A stretch of 64,000 nucleotides of DNA from Plotosus lineatus (taxonomy: Eukaryota > Chordata > Actinopteri > Siluriformes > Plotosidae): assembly GCA_024760905.1 (NCBI GenBank), contig CM045746.1, positions 13,195,466 to 13,259,465 of the forward strand. Direction: 5' to 3'. The notes beneath the pieces are model-generated. The model saw nothing but the letters and a program-made list of their open reading frames with translations. It searched no databases and was not told the origin of the DNA. This document shows, piece after piece, positions 10,413 through 21,416 of this stretch; the stretch's first letter is position 1, and each line of letters opens with the position of its first letter. A program made the translations under genes and the position numbers.

Positions 10413-11244
10413 TATATGACATATTAAGCGACCTGCTCCAACCCACCCTGTGTTTTTGATCTTACAGCTGCCCATATGGACTGGGAGCAAAATCGTAGAT
10501 CAGACTTACCAATTTTATTTGATCAGTCTCTGTAACGGTAAAATGAGGCGTTCACTGCCTGTAAAAGTGAGTTTACACGGTAGTTCACGACCCCCTACCA
10601 CTGGGGAATGTCTATAATGTTCATCAGTAACAACACATTTGATTGTTCCACCGTGCTTTAAAAAACAGGAAAATATTTTGCTGTGTTCTTTTGGTAAATG
10701 TCCAACAAGATGAACCATTAGAAACTGCTACAGCAAAACTATGGGATGCTCTGAATGAATGGAGCGATGAGCAGGATATGGACCTATCAGAAAGTGATGA
10801 GTATTTTTCACCAGATTCTCCTGCTCACTAACTTCATACATTTAAAGACGGCCATATGCTCTTCAAAGTGCCATGTGCTAAAGTTGACCTAAGTTGACAT
10901 TCATGGTAATTGGCTCGATTTTACATCAGGGAAAATATTTAAAGGAACAGCACTGGGAGGGAAAATTACAGGGTCTTTTTTTTTTTTTTTTAAATGACGC
11001 TGTTTTCTGTTTATTTTTTGCTTTCATGTAAGTAATTTGGTTGATACCACAAATGAATAACACAAATACCAGTAAAAATCTTTTATTATTCTGTTATTAT
11101 TCATGTTTTCCACCTCGATGGTAATAAGCACTTACCATTCCACTCCGCTGGTAAGTATTTTAATAAGCGCCCACCCACTCCCTTTTTTTTTTTTTTTTTT
11201 TTTTTTGAGCGCCCTGGGCGCTTATCAGGTCGTTCCGGTATTTC
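10413..11244 (-). mobile_element. Unclassified DNA transposon, copy 2
   Basis: It is inverted relative to 3480-4482. The minus strand encodes GHLPKEHSKIFSCFLKHGGT, and the plus strand an acidic peptide LWDALNEWSDEQDMDLSESD that ends in a stop. The left end is TACCGTATATGACATATTAA. The right part carries several ATAAGCGCC motifs before ...TTCCGGTA, suggesting TIRs with subterminal repeats. No complete transposase was seen. Confidence 0.5.
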
Positions 11245-11471
11245 CATCAAAGCACTGCATCGTATCGGACAGCTGGTAACTGTATTTTTCGATAGGGTTG
11301 CGCTGTTTTATACTACACTCTAAAAAAAAAATAAAGCATATTATTGTACATTTAGGGTACAAGACCTATTGGAGTGCAGACCTGCTATGGTACTTGTAAG
11401 GTGGCGGTTATATCCTTGCTGGGAACACAGAGTACCTTTCTGGCCTTTATGTGCGCTCACACCCTACCGAT

Positions 11472-11816
11472 TCATTCATTCATTCATTTTCTGTAACCGC
11501 TTAATCCTAATTAGGGTCATGGGGAGGCTGGCGCCCATCTCAGATGACTCCGGGCGAGGGCAGAGTACACCCTGGACAGCTCGCCAGACCATAGCAGGGC
11601 GGAAATACGCTGATGGCATTTCAGCTACTCTTGTCAAAGGTCAGCAATGGTTCTTTTACATGAACCTCACATCATAGACAGTGAGAGACATGGCCGGCCT
11701 TTAATAACCCAGTTAGCTGCAGTTAGGGACAGTGACAACCCATGGAGAGAGGGGCTTGAACCCCCAATCTTGGGATCATTGATCCGGCACCTTTTACCAA
11801 CAGGCCACCACTGCCC
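11472..11816 (-). mobile_element. Full-length family C SINE with L2-type tail, 12-bp TSD
   Basis: The tail begins (ATTC)n then TTTTCTGTAACCGCTTAATC; the head ends CAGGCCACCACTGCCC. A perfect repeat caccctaccgat flanks it at 11460-11471 and 11817-11828. Confidence 0.9.
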
Positions 11817-11884
11817 CACCCTACCGATCATGAGCCCAATTTTAGCTGATCATATTCCAATGTTATTACAATCCATACTGAGTT

Positions 11885-12850
11885 CACTATGATTTGTACT
11901 GATACACAGCAAATCTTTAAAATATATATACCAGTGATAGACCTATCACCTCTCCAATGTTCTCAGACTTTTCCCTGTTTTCCAGATGTGCTTCGAACAC
12001 CAAAATCCACCAAATTTTTCAACATTCCCAAAATATTTCACTCTTCCCCAAAACTTCCCCCCAAATTCTACAATGCCCTCCAGTATTCCTTGATGTGTAG
12101 CACTGTTCTCCAATTGTTACCCGGTGTGATTCTGATGTTATTACAAGGTTTTCCCATTAGGTTTCTGATTAAAAAAAAAAAAAAGTCCAAACTTGGTCCA
12201 AATTTTATACCAATACTACACCGATCAGTACCGATAGTTCTCCAATATACTCAGAACACAAATATCCTACCACGTTTCTTAAACGTTCCCAAAATATTTC
12301 ATATTTTCCTGAAATTCTAGTGTCCTCTAATGTGATTCAGATGTTTCATAAGATGTAATTATCTATAATGACGTCAATGTGATTTGTACTGATGATCTTT
12401 CGATGTGTTTCTTTTTTTAAATTAAAAAAGCTTTTTTTTTTTTTTTTTAACCCATTTTGCAGCAATCTTAGACTAATTCCTTTCTGTTCTTCCGATGTGC
12501 TCTGAACATAAAAACCCACATTTTTTTCAACATTCCCAAAATACTTTGCTCTTCTGTGTAGTTCCCCAAAACCCTATGTGATGTTCTTTGTTTGTTAACT
12601 TCATGTTGTTCCGGTGTTATTCCGACGTCATTGCGATTTATACAGCCACCAAACCGATTTGTACTGATGTTCAGTCACATATTGTTTATAATTTTTTTTG
12701 CTAATGTGCAACTTTTCCAACTTTGACACCAACGCTACACCGATCGCTACGGACGTGTGCCGATGTTACACTGATTTGAATGTATGTTTCTCCAATGTAT
12801 TGTAAATAGTTCCATCTTCCCTGAAGTTTCCCTATAGTGTACTCTGTGGC
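11885..12850. repeat. Degenerate tandem repeat, ~260-bp period
   Basis: About four decayed modules (starting near 11893, 12148, 12412 and 12686) share, in order, GATTTGTACTGAT, CTCCAATGT/A, CAGATGTGCT or CCGATGTGCT, CAACATTCCCAAAATA, CCCCAAAAC and GGTGTTATT-like blocks. No protein was recognised; the 143-residue ORF is a by-product of the AT/CC-rich composition. Confidence 0.6.
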
Positions 12851-12897
12851 TCTCTAGTTTTTACTATCATAATATGATTAAGGCAAATTAGAATCAT

Positions 12898-13251
12898 GGA
12901 TGGATAGTAAGACAGACAGACAGACAAACAAACAGACAGACAGACAGATAGATAGATAGAAACAAAAAGAAAGACATAGGCAGACAGACAAACAGATAGA
13001 TAGGAGGACAGAGAGACAGACAGATACATAGACAGACAGATAGATAGGAAGAAAGTAAGAAAGAGACAGACAGACAGATAAATAGACAGATAGGATGAAA
13101 GAAAGACAGACAGACAGATACATAGACAGACAGAGATAGGAAGAAAGTAAGAAAGAGACAGACAGACAGACAGATAGGAGGAAAGAAAGAGGCAGACAGA
13201 TACATAGACAGAAAGATAGATAGGAACAAAGTAAGCAAGAGACAGACAGAC

Positions 13252-13302
<51 letters not shown>

Positions 13303-13311
13303 AAGAAAGTA

Positions 13312-13395
<84 letters not shown>

Positions 13396-13561
13396 GAGGT
13401 AAGAAAGACAGACAGATACATAGACAGACAGATAGGAAGAATGTAAGAAAGAGACAGACAGATAGATAGATAGATAGATAGATATGAGGAAAGAGAGACA
13501 GACAGACAGATACATAGACAGACAGATAGGAAGAAAGAGACAGACAGACAGACAGACAGAC

Positions 13562-13603
<42 letters not shown>

Positions 13604-13699
13604 GAGGAAAGAAAGACAGACAGACAGATACATAGACAGACAGATAGGAAGAAAGAGACAGACAGACAGACAGACAGACAGATAGACAGATAGACAGAC

Positions 13700-13774
<75 letters not shown>

Positions 13775-13799
13775 ATGAAAGAAAGCCAGACAGACAGTT
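12898..13799. repeat. GATA/GACA tetranucleotide array (~0.9 kb)
   Basis: An almost uninterrupted interleaving of (GATA)n and (GACA)n with GAAA/GGAA interruptions, resembling Bkm-type simple satellite. The minus strand is open for 342 codons (Ile-Tyr-Leu-Ser and Val-Cys-Leu-Ser repeats), but this follows from a 4-bp repeat lacking stops. The array begins about 185 bp beyond the prom1 exon 1 donor. Confidence 0.95.
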
Positions 13800-13870
13800 T
13801 ATTAATCCCTGGGAGAAACTGACAGTATCGGGCAGAGTGAGCCCCTTTAAAACGCTGCATTTGTCCTGAA
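13800..13870 (-). mobile_element. Possible retroposon 3' tail seeding the GATA array
   Basis: On the minus strand, CTCCCAGGGATTAATAAAC runs directly into the tetranucleotide array. It resembles the GGGATTAATAAAGTATCTATC tail of a common fish retroposon (recalled, not verified). Confidence 0.4.
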
Positions 13871-13984
13871 GTCCTTTAATGATCCCTAAAGCATGTACAG
13901 TATGACTGTACCCTGTACCCTGAGGGACTGGGGCGAGTCCCCCCCTCTATTTCTACAATCTGTCCAGCACTGGTGTGATCTCAC

Positions 13985-14234
13985 CTGCGGGGAATAGGTT
14001 GGGCTGGACGGTGGACAGAAACGCGTGCACGAGGTGGAAAAGCACATCCACGGCTCCGGGTTCATAATACGCCTGTGTCTCATAGACCACCGCGGGGACA
14101 AATCCGAAGTCCAGAGTGTCCCCTATACGAGCCTCCGTTTCCCTGCGCGCCGCCACAGCGGAGCCAGAACTCCAAGAAGAGCAGCAGCAGCACATCACCA
14201 TCAGCGGCAGCAGGAGCTCCAGGTCCCGCGGCAT
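13985..14234 (-). CDS. prom1: prom1, first coding exon
   Basis: Prominin-1 is a pentaspan glycoprotein of plasma-membrane protrusions and photoreceptor discs (known). The ATG at 14234 has A at -3 and opens a hydrophobic, Cys-rich signal peptide (residues ~1-28). The exon then encodes VVYETQAYYEPGAVDVLFHL and VHAFLSTVQPNLFPAG; human has the same YETQ...G.LFELVHIFL..VQP..FP pattern. The donor GCAG|GTGAGA is phase 1. No further prominin exon was recognised down to position 1. An upstream in-frame GTG at 14282 is not a likely start. Synteny with tapt1, same strand, supports the call. Confidence 0.88.
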
Positions 14235-14600
14235 GTTTCCACCAAACCAACGCTCACCCTTCAACTTTAACACCGGGGTCACTCAGGTGCGCCGACTACC
14301 GGACACGGAATGAAGACCTGATCCACACCCAGCTAAAACCAATCCGGATCTTCAGCAAACAGAACCGCAAAACCCAAAAGCAGAGGTCTGGGCTCTCGCT
14401 TTTATGGATCGCATCCTCAGCACACGCTGTTTGGTGCTTTATTCCCCGCGCGCGCTCGAGGCTTTGCTCAACTTCTCTAATGCGAGAGTTCGCGCTGCGC
14501 ACTGTTCAAAAAGCGCGTGCACGCTTAGGGTTGGATGAGAATGCTCGTGCGTGTGAGTTCAGGGTGTGAGCGCGCGGCTGCTCAGTGCAAACGCAACAAT
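14235..14600 (-). promoter_or_regulatory. CpG-rich prom1 5' UTR/promoter region
   Basis: CpG-dense DNA with runs such as GCGCGCGCTCGAGG starts in exon 1 and stops near 14580, in contrast to AT-rich surroundings. It fits a CpG-island promoter for prom1. The transcription start cannot be placed. Confidence 0.5.
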
Positions 14601-14639
14601 CAGTAAGAAAACAGGCCTGCAGCAAATTATACATGCACG

Positions 14640-14650
14640 GAGTCCTCAGA

Positions 14651-14699
<49 letters not shown>

Positions 14700-14818
14700 C
14701 ATGCACGGAGTCCTGTTATTATTATTATTATTATTATTGTTATACTACATGCACGGAGTCCTGTTATTATTATTATAATTATTATTATTATTATTATTGT
14801 TATACATGTACGGAGTCC

Positions 14819-14855
<37 letters not shown>

Positions 14856-14993
14856 CACGCACAGAGTCCTGTTATTATTATTATTATTATAATTATTATT
14901 ATTATTATTATTATTATTATACTACATGCACGGAGTCCTGTTATTATTATAATAATAATAATTATTATTATTGTTATACATGTACGGAGTCCT

Positions 14994-15036
<43 letters not shown>

Positions 15037-15165
15037 TTATACTACATGCACGGAGTCCTGTTATTATAATAATAATAATAATTATTATTATTATTATTGT
15101 TATACATGTACGGAGTCCTGTTATTATTGTTATTATTATTATTGTTCATACACTGAATCCTCAGT
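14640..15165. repeat. VNTR with internal (TTA)n expansions
   Basis: Nine or ten units of ~45-70 bp. Each contains a conserved core ACATG(C/T)ACGGAGTCCTG followed by a variable (TTA)n or (AAT)n stretch. Cores lie near 14634, 14699, 14748, 14803, 14853, 14923, 14978, 15043, 15103 and a decayed one at 15148. It starts ~400 bp upstream of the prom1 ATG. Confidence 0.93.
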
Positions 15166-15596
15166 TCTGAATTTGTTACGGCACTTTTGCTTTATTCTGA
15201 GGAATCATAATTAATTGGTGATGAAGTCACGACACGAGAATATTTCCATAACGATTCCAAATCCATACTTATACTATTTATCACAATTTACATTAAAGTT
15301 GCACTTTCACTAGTGAATATCTCATGCATTTTGTATAAATACACAGGATTCCCTGTAGAAATCTCCCCAGCTCACATGCTTAGTATCTCCTATCCACCTG
15401 TTTTATATCTTGTTTTGGTTCTGTGTCTGTTTAAAGTAACAATAACAAAACCACGTGACCCCAGGAAGACCTTTGCTCATACACTAAGTCTGAGGGGAAC
15501 GATGTCCACAAGCTACACATTTCGAGAGAATTGTGATGACCCCAATGGAGTCCGGTGGATTTCTTAAGTGATCTTGAAAGATCAAACTCCAGCTAC
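15166..15596. other. Intergenic DNA, no gene seen
   Basis: AT-rich, with an 84-codon open frame lacking recognisable similarity. Confidence 0.4.
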
Positions 15597-15845
15597 CGAG
15601 ATCCCTCGATATTTCACGCGTCAATTCATCTTCAGTGCATCGCGTTTTTTATTTTGTACTGTTTTTAAAATATGAATCGAATTAAAAAATATGGAAATTT
15701 AGGAAGAACACGGGGAAAGGTTAAAATGCAGCCGTGAGGGGGGGCACAAACCAGTGTCTCTCCCTCACGTCGGTCCCAAGCCCGGATAAATGCAGAGGGT
15801 TGCGTCAGGAAGGGCATCCGGCGTAAAACAAGTGCCAAATAAACT

Positions 15846-16553
15846 ATGCGAATCACAAGAAAAAATGACATACCGGATCGGTCGAGGCCCGGGTTAACAA
15901 CGACCGCCCTCAGTGCCGTCAACCAACAGGGTGCTGATGGAAATTGGACTACTGTTGGTCGAAGACGTCGAAGAAGGAGAGGCGGGAGGCGTGTCCGTTG
16001 CCAGAGAGAGAAGAGGAAAGGCATGAGTCTAGGACTGAAAGTAGGGACTTTGGATGTTGGAACTATGACAGGAAAAGGTAGAGAGCTGGCTGACATGATG
16101 CAGAGAAGGAAGGTGGACATACTGTGTGTTCAGGAGATCAGGTGGAAAAGTAACAAGGCTAGAAGCATAGGAGCAGGGTTTAAGCTGTTTTATCAAGGTG
16201 TGGATGGGAAGAGAAATGGAGTCGGAGTCATCTTGAAGGAGGAGTTTGTCAGGAATGTTCTAGAAGTGAAAAGAGTGTCAGACAGAGTGATGAGTCTCAA
16301 GTTAGAAATTGAAGGTGTGATGGTCAATGTTGTTAGTGCTTATGCCCCACAGACAGGATGTGAGCGAGAAGAGAAGGAGAGATTCTGGAGTGAGTTAGAT
16401 GAAGTGATGCAGAATACCCCCAGAGATGAAAGAGTGGTCATTGGGGCAGATTTCAATGGACATGTTGGTGCAGGAAACAGAGGGGATGAGGAAGTGATGG
16501 GTAGGTTTGGTATCCAGGACAACACAGGAACGCAGAAGGACAGATGTTGGTAG
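15846..16553 (+). pseudogene. RTE LINE endonuclease domain (copy 1)
   Basis: After a basic leader (an Arg run near residues 40-48) the AP-endonuclease motifs follow: VGTLDVGTM, the metal-binding VQEIRW, GVGVILKEEF, NVVSAYAPQ and VVIGADFNGHVG. The frame breaks at the end, before the link to RT. Copy 2 retains the same region at 39249-39863, with a stop replacing the Gly codon after ADFN. Confidence 0.88.
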
Positions 16554-17556
16554 ATTTTGCAAAAAGGATGGAAATGGCTGTGGTGAATACTTTCTTCCAG
16601 AAGAGAGAGGAGCATAGGGTGACTTATAAAAGTGGAGGTAGGAGCACACAGGTTGACTACATCTTGTGCAGGCGATGAAATTTAAAGGAAGTCAGTGACT
16701 GCAAAGTAGTAGTTGGTGAGAGTGTTGCCAAACAGCATAGGATGGTGGTGTGCAGGATGATGCTGATGGTGAGGAAGGTGAAGAAGGCAAAGGCAGAGCA
16801 GAAGACAAAGTGGTGGAAGTTGAAAAAGGAAGAGTGTCGGGTTATCTTCAAGGAGGAGTTGAAACAGGCTTTGGGTGGTCACGAAGTGCTTCCAGATGAC
16901 TGGACAACTACAGCTAATGTGATCAGGAAGACAGTTAGGAGAATACTTGGTGTGTCATCTGGAAGGAAAGTAGATAAGGAGACTTGGTGGTGGAATGAGG
17001 AAGTGCAGGAGTGTGTACAAAGGAAGAGGTTAGCTAAGAAGAAGTGGGACATTGAGAAAACCGAAGAGAGTAAACAGGAGTACAGGGAGACAGCGTAAGG
17101 CAAAGGTAGCAGTGTCAAAGGCCAAAAAGAGCGCGTTTGATGACTTGTATGCTTGGTTGGAAAGTAAGGAGGGAGAAAATGATTTATACAGGTTGGCACA
17201 GCAGAGAAATAGAGATGGGAAGGACGTGCAGCAAGTTAGATTGATAAAGGAAAGGAGAGGGAAATGTATTGACTGATGACAGAAGTGTGCTGGGAAGATG
17301 GAAAGAGTACTTTGAAGAGCTGATGAATGAGGAAAATGAGAGAAAAAAGAGTAGAAGAGGTGACTGTTGAGTACCAGGAAGTAGCAAACATTAGTAAGGG
17401 TGAAGTGAGGAGGGCATTGAAGAGGATGAAGAATGGAAAGGCAGTTGGTCCTGATGACATACCGGTGGAGGTATGGAAGTGTCTAGGAGAGGTAGCAGTA
17501 GATTTTCTGACAAGAACATTTAACAAGGTCTTAGAGAGTGAGAGGATGCCAGAGGA

Positions 17557-18348
17557 ATGGAGGAGAAGTGTGCTGGTGCAGACGTGCAGAGTTGTGGCAA
17601 CTACAGAGGGATAAAGTTGATGAGCCATACGATGAAGTTATGGGAAAGAATAGTGGAAGCTAGACTAAGGGCAGAGGTCAGCATTTGTGAACAACAGTTT
17701 GGTTTCATGCCAAGAAAGAGCACCACAGATGCAGTGTTTGCCTTGAGGATGTTAATGGAGAAGTACAGAGAAGGTCAGCGGGAGCTGCATTGTGCCTTTG
17801 TGGATCTGGAGAAAGCATATGACAGGGTGCCGAAAGAAGAACTGTGGTATTGCATGAGGAAGTCTGGAGTGGCAGAGAAGTATGTTAGAGTGGTGCAGGA
17901 CATGTATGAGAGATGTAAGACAGTGGTGAGGTGTGCTGTCGGTGTGACAGAAGAGTTCAAGGTGGAGGTGGGACTGCATCAAGGGTCAGCTCTCAGCCCC
18001 TTCTTGTTTGCTATGGTGATGGACAGGCTAACAGACGAGGTTAGACAAGATTCCACATGGACTATGATGTTTGCAGATGACCTTGTGATCTGTAGTGAGA
18101 GCAGAGAACAAGTGCAGGAAAATCTTGAGAGGTGGAGGTATGCTCTGGAAAGGAGGGGAATGAAGATTAGCCTCAGTAAGACAGAATACATGTGCATGAA
18201 TGACAAGGACCCAAGAGGAACGGTGAGATTACAGGGAGCAGAGATAAGAAAGGTGGAGGATTTTAAGTACTTAGGCTCAACAATCCAGAGCAATGGAGAG
18301 TGTGGAAAAGAGGTGAAGAAGCGTGTGCAGGCAGGTTGGAATGGTTGA
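17557..18348 (+). pseudogene. RTE LINE reverse transcriptase core (copy 1)
   Basis: It contains NYRGIKLMSHTMKLWERIVE, FGFMPRKSTTDAVF, FVDLEKAYDRVP (motif A), GLHQGSALSPFLF (motif B) and the catalytic FADDLVI (motif C). A TGA at 18346 cuts it; the C-terminal segment (KVYKTVLRPTMLYGLETV, LRWFGHVQR, RPRGRPKR) continues at 18355-18828. Confidence 0.88.
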
Positions 18349-19204
18349 ATAAAAGTGTCCGGTGTGATGTGTGATAGGAGGGTATCGGCAAGAATGAAAG
18401 GAAAAGTGTACAAGACGGTGTTGAGGCCAACGATGTTGTATGGGTTAGAAACAGTGGCCCTGGGGAAAAGACAGGAGGCAGAGCTGGAGGTAGCAGAGAT
18501 GAAAATGTTGAGGTTCTCTTTGGGAGTAAGAAGGAAGGATAGGATTAGCAATGAGCACATCAGAGGGACAGCATATGTAAGACGTTTTGGAGACAAAGTC
18601 AGAGAGGCTAGATTGAGATGGTTTGGACATGTACAGAGGAGTATGTACAGTGAGTATATTGGTAATAGGATGCTGAGGCTGGAACTACCAGGCAAAAGGC
18701 CTAGAGGAAGACCAAAGAGACTATTCATGGATGTGGTGAAGGAGGACATGAAGGTCGTTGGTGTAAGAGAAGAAGATGCAAAGGATAGGGTGGGATGGAG
18801 GCAGATGATTCGCTGTGGCGACCGCTGAAGGGAAAAGCCGAAAGGAAAAGAAGAAGAAGAAGGGGGAAAAGTTAAGGAAAATGACACAAAAACAAGGCCA
18901 ATTATGCAAAAAAAAAAAAAAAAAACTTAAACAAACAAAAACCAACCCAAAACCTCCCATCAAACTTACGTTACATTTTTGTGAGGTGCGCATATGAGTT
19001 CACATTTTATGCATTATTTTTGAATGCTTAATTGTTATTATAAACAGTTATAGCGTTGAATATGTATTTATTGATACTATATACATATATACATGTAGTT
19101 ATACGTCAGTCAGGGGGGTTAGGGGGTGATCCTACTTCGCGGAATATGGTGGTCGCGTGAGGATCTCGGTCCCAATTAACCATGGAAAGTGAGGGATCCC
19201 TGTA

Positions 19205-20079
19205 TTTCATAACTTCTTTAAATGAGACTTTTTGTTTTTTGTTTTTTTACTAATTGGGCCACACCCACATCCGCATACTATGAACATAACATAACACTAA
19301 TACATGGGTAATTAAAGCCACTAACCATATATTTACTACATTATTTATACTGTGCAGATGAAGGAAGTGCTCTGCAGCCTAGTTTCCATTGTAAACACAG
19401 TATTACTTCGTGAGTCCAAATTCCCCTGAGAAGACTGGGTGAAGACTTGGAACTCGACGGATGAGACAACAAAAGAGGTTGTGGGGATGAAGCTCATATG
19501 TATATGACCTGTTTCTCTTTACGGTACCATACAAGCAACCTGAACTGTAACCATAGGAACCAAAAGGAAGATTTATCAAATAGATGAAAAAAAATAAATA
19601 AATAAACAAAATAAATCAGCAATTACAGTATTTAAGAACACAACTGAAAAACCCATTAAAAAAAATAATGGAACAATCTCACTCTAGAAAAATCACAAAA
19701 ACTAGAAGGATAATTGACAGGGTAGACAAATTATTCATGCAGAAAAATTAATCAATAAGATTTACAAGAACTTGTAATTTAAACAAATTAATTATTAGAG
19801 ATTTACAGTAGTAAGATTGGGATAAAAAACATTGACGGATTTCTGAAGCTCTGGCAGTATACAGCACAAATTAAAGGCTGAAAGAATAACGGCCCCATTA
19901 TTAAATTAAAGCTCCCAATAATATCTTAATGTTGTTTGCTTCACATTCAATAAAACTATTTTCAAGTCACATTGTTCTTCTTCCGACCACTTTCATATAA
20001 ACAAAAATGAATGAATCAAAACCAAAGTAGCTCCTAATAAGCGTGCAAGTCTGGATCCAGTGATTTGGAAAACGTACGG
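19205..20079. other. AT-rich intergenic DNA, no gene seen
   Basis: No open frame above 68 codons and no recognised repeat family. Confidence 0.4.
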
Positions 20080-20091
20080 ATCACTGCATTC

Positions 20092-20443
20092 TGGGCAGGG
20101 GTGGCCTGGTGGTATAAGGCGCTGGATCGCTGATCATAAGGTTGGGGGTTCAAGTCCCACTCTCCACAAGGTTGTCACCCCCCCCGCCCCCACCCCCACC
20201 CCCAGTGCAGCGAACTGGGTTATCAAAGGCCGGCCATGTCTCTCACTGTCTATGGTGAGATGTTCATGTAAAAGAACCATTGCTGACTTTCGTAAACAGG
20301 TTAGCGTGTTTCTGTCCCTTGCTAAAGGGTTGTATCAGGAAGGACATCCGACGTAAAAACCTACGCCAAAATCAAACATGCAAATCAGATGATTTGCTGT
20401 GGCGACCCCTGAGACAGGGAAAAAGCCGAAAGGAAGAAGACAA
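20092..20443 (+). mobile_element. Full-length family C SINE with RTE tail, 12-bp TSD
   Basis: The head GGCAGGGGTGGCCTGGTGGT, B box GGTTCAAGTCCCAC, body and tail GAAAAAGCCGAAAGGAAGAA are all present. The direct repeat atcactgcattc is at 20080-20091 and 20444-20455. Confidence 0.92.
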
Positions 20444-20455
20444 ATCACTGCATTC

Positions 20456-21416
20456 AGACTTACACACTCATTACGAGCTACTTTGGTTTTGTTTCATTAA
20501 TCAAAATTAATAATTTCATTAATAGACAACAAAAACAAAAAAGAAAGAAAACTAGCCACAGTTTTTTTTTTTTATCCCATCAATGTGTGAGCTTTATTTA
20601 CTAATTCAGATATTTCCAGTACAAAAATGTCAAGGTTTCACTGCTTAAACATAGTGAAAACTTGATTAAAAAAAAAAAAAACATGGAAAAACCACTTTTT
20701 TTGTTTTTTTTATCAGTTTCAACTGAAATTCAAACATGTGACAGATTCCCTGAAATTCCATGATTTACACAGACTTCCTAAACTTCCATGATACTCCAGA
20801 AATTCTGATCTGTGTGAACCCGGGAAATTAATCTTCTTCATTTCTTCCAATAAAAAGAAACACCACTTTGCCAAAAATCTGCTTCACACATGTAGTCAGA
20901 TGCTAATAAATCTCACTGATAAAATTATTATTCATTAATAATTTTACTTCAAATAAGTACAAATTTTGTGTATGTTCAGATTTTTTTTCACCTTCAGATA
21001 TTAATGCAGTAAAACCCCAAATTTTTACATATTCTATAAAACATAACTGATGCTCGATACACTTTGTCTGATTTTTAAAATGTTTTTGAGTCGCAATTTT
21101 TTACAGTTACTACAAATGTTAGTTGTTTAAAACTTAGCAGTTTTACTACACGAATTGCTAAAGTCAGGATTATTCTCTCCTTCTACAGAAGGTATACGTA
21201 TCCATTACTTGTGAAAGGCGAGGTGGATATTGCGAGTCACTTGTTCAGTCATATCCCCTGAGCCGGAGGTGAATAACTGTTTTCATATATACACTACAGA
21301 GCAACATAAACAGAGTGAACTAGAGCAAGATTTTAATAGTTTGACATTTGTATTTGATTCAGTTATAATCCTGACCTTGTCCGGAGGCAGGAATGAATAA
21401 TTATTGAATGAGGGTA
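20456..21416. other. AT-rich intergenic DNA, no gene seen
   Basis: Poly(A)/poly(T) runs and no recognisable gene or element. Confidence 0.4.

Larger units (their letters stand above)
15725..18862 (+). mobile_element. RTE-clade LINE, copy 1 (near full length, dead)
   Basis: A ~3.1-kb element with an AP-endonuclease domain, then reverse transcriptase, and a 3' end GGGAAAAGCCGAAAGG + (GAA)n rather than poly(A), as in RTE elements. Target duplications ggggaaaggttaa (15712-15724) and ggggaaaagttaa (18863-18875) differ by one base. The ORF is interrupted near 16553 and 17094 (2-nt loss relative to copy 2) and by TGA at 18346. Confidence 0.9.
15597..19202 (+). mobile_element. pogo-like MITE P1 split by an RTE LINE
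   Basis: The left part 15597-15724 (GATCCCTCGATATTTCACGC; CAGTGCATCGCG) and right part 18863-19202 (ending GTGAGGGATCCCTG|TA) together make one P1 element of about 470 bp, as in the intact copy at 45364-45810. The LINE at 15725-18862 lies between duplicated target sequence. Confidence 0.82.

Noticed and set aside
12832..13860. 342-codon ORF of Ile-Tyr-Leu-Ser / Val-Cys-Leu-Ser repeats on the minus strand
   Set aside because: It is the translation of a stop-free tetranucleotide array; other frames are open too and there is no gene context.
14234..14282. Upstream extension of the prom1 exon to position 14282
   Set aside because: That codon is GTG, not ATG; the ATG at 14234 has a better context and starts a normal signal peptide.
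14566..14998. Poly-Leu and poly-Tyr ORFs with repeated Cys-Thr-Glu-Ser motifs
   Set aside because: They are translations of (TTA)n and the VNTR core, not protein-coding sequence.
17979..18887. 302-codon minus-strand ORF opposite the RTE reverse transcriptase, with similar ones at 39798-40841, 41608-42315 and plus-strand 46691-47458
   Set aside because: Shadow frames of the LINE; the opposite strand carries the RT motifs.
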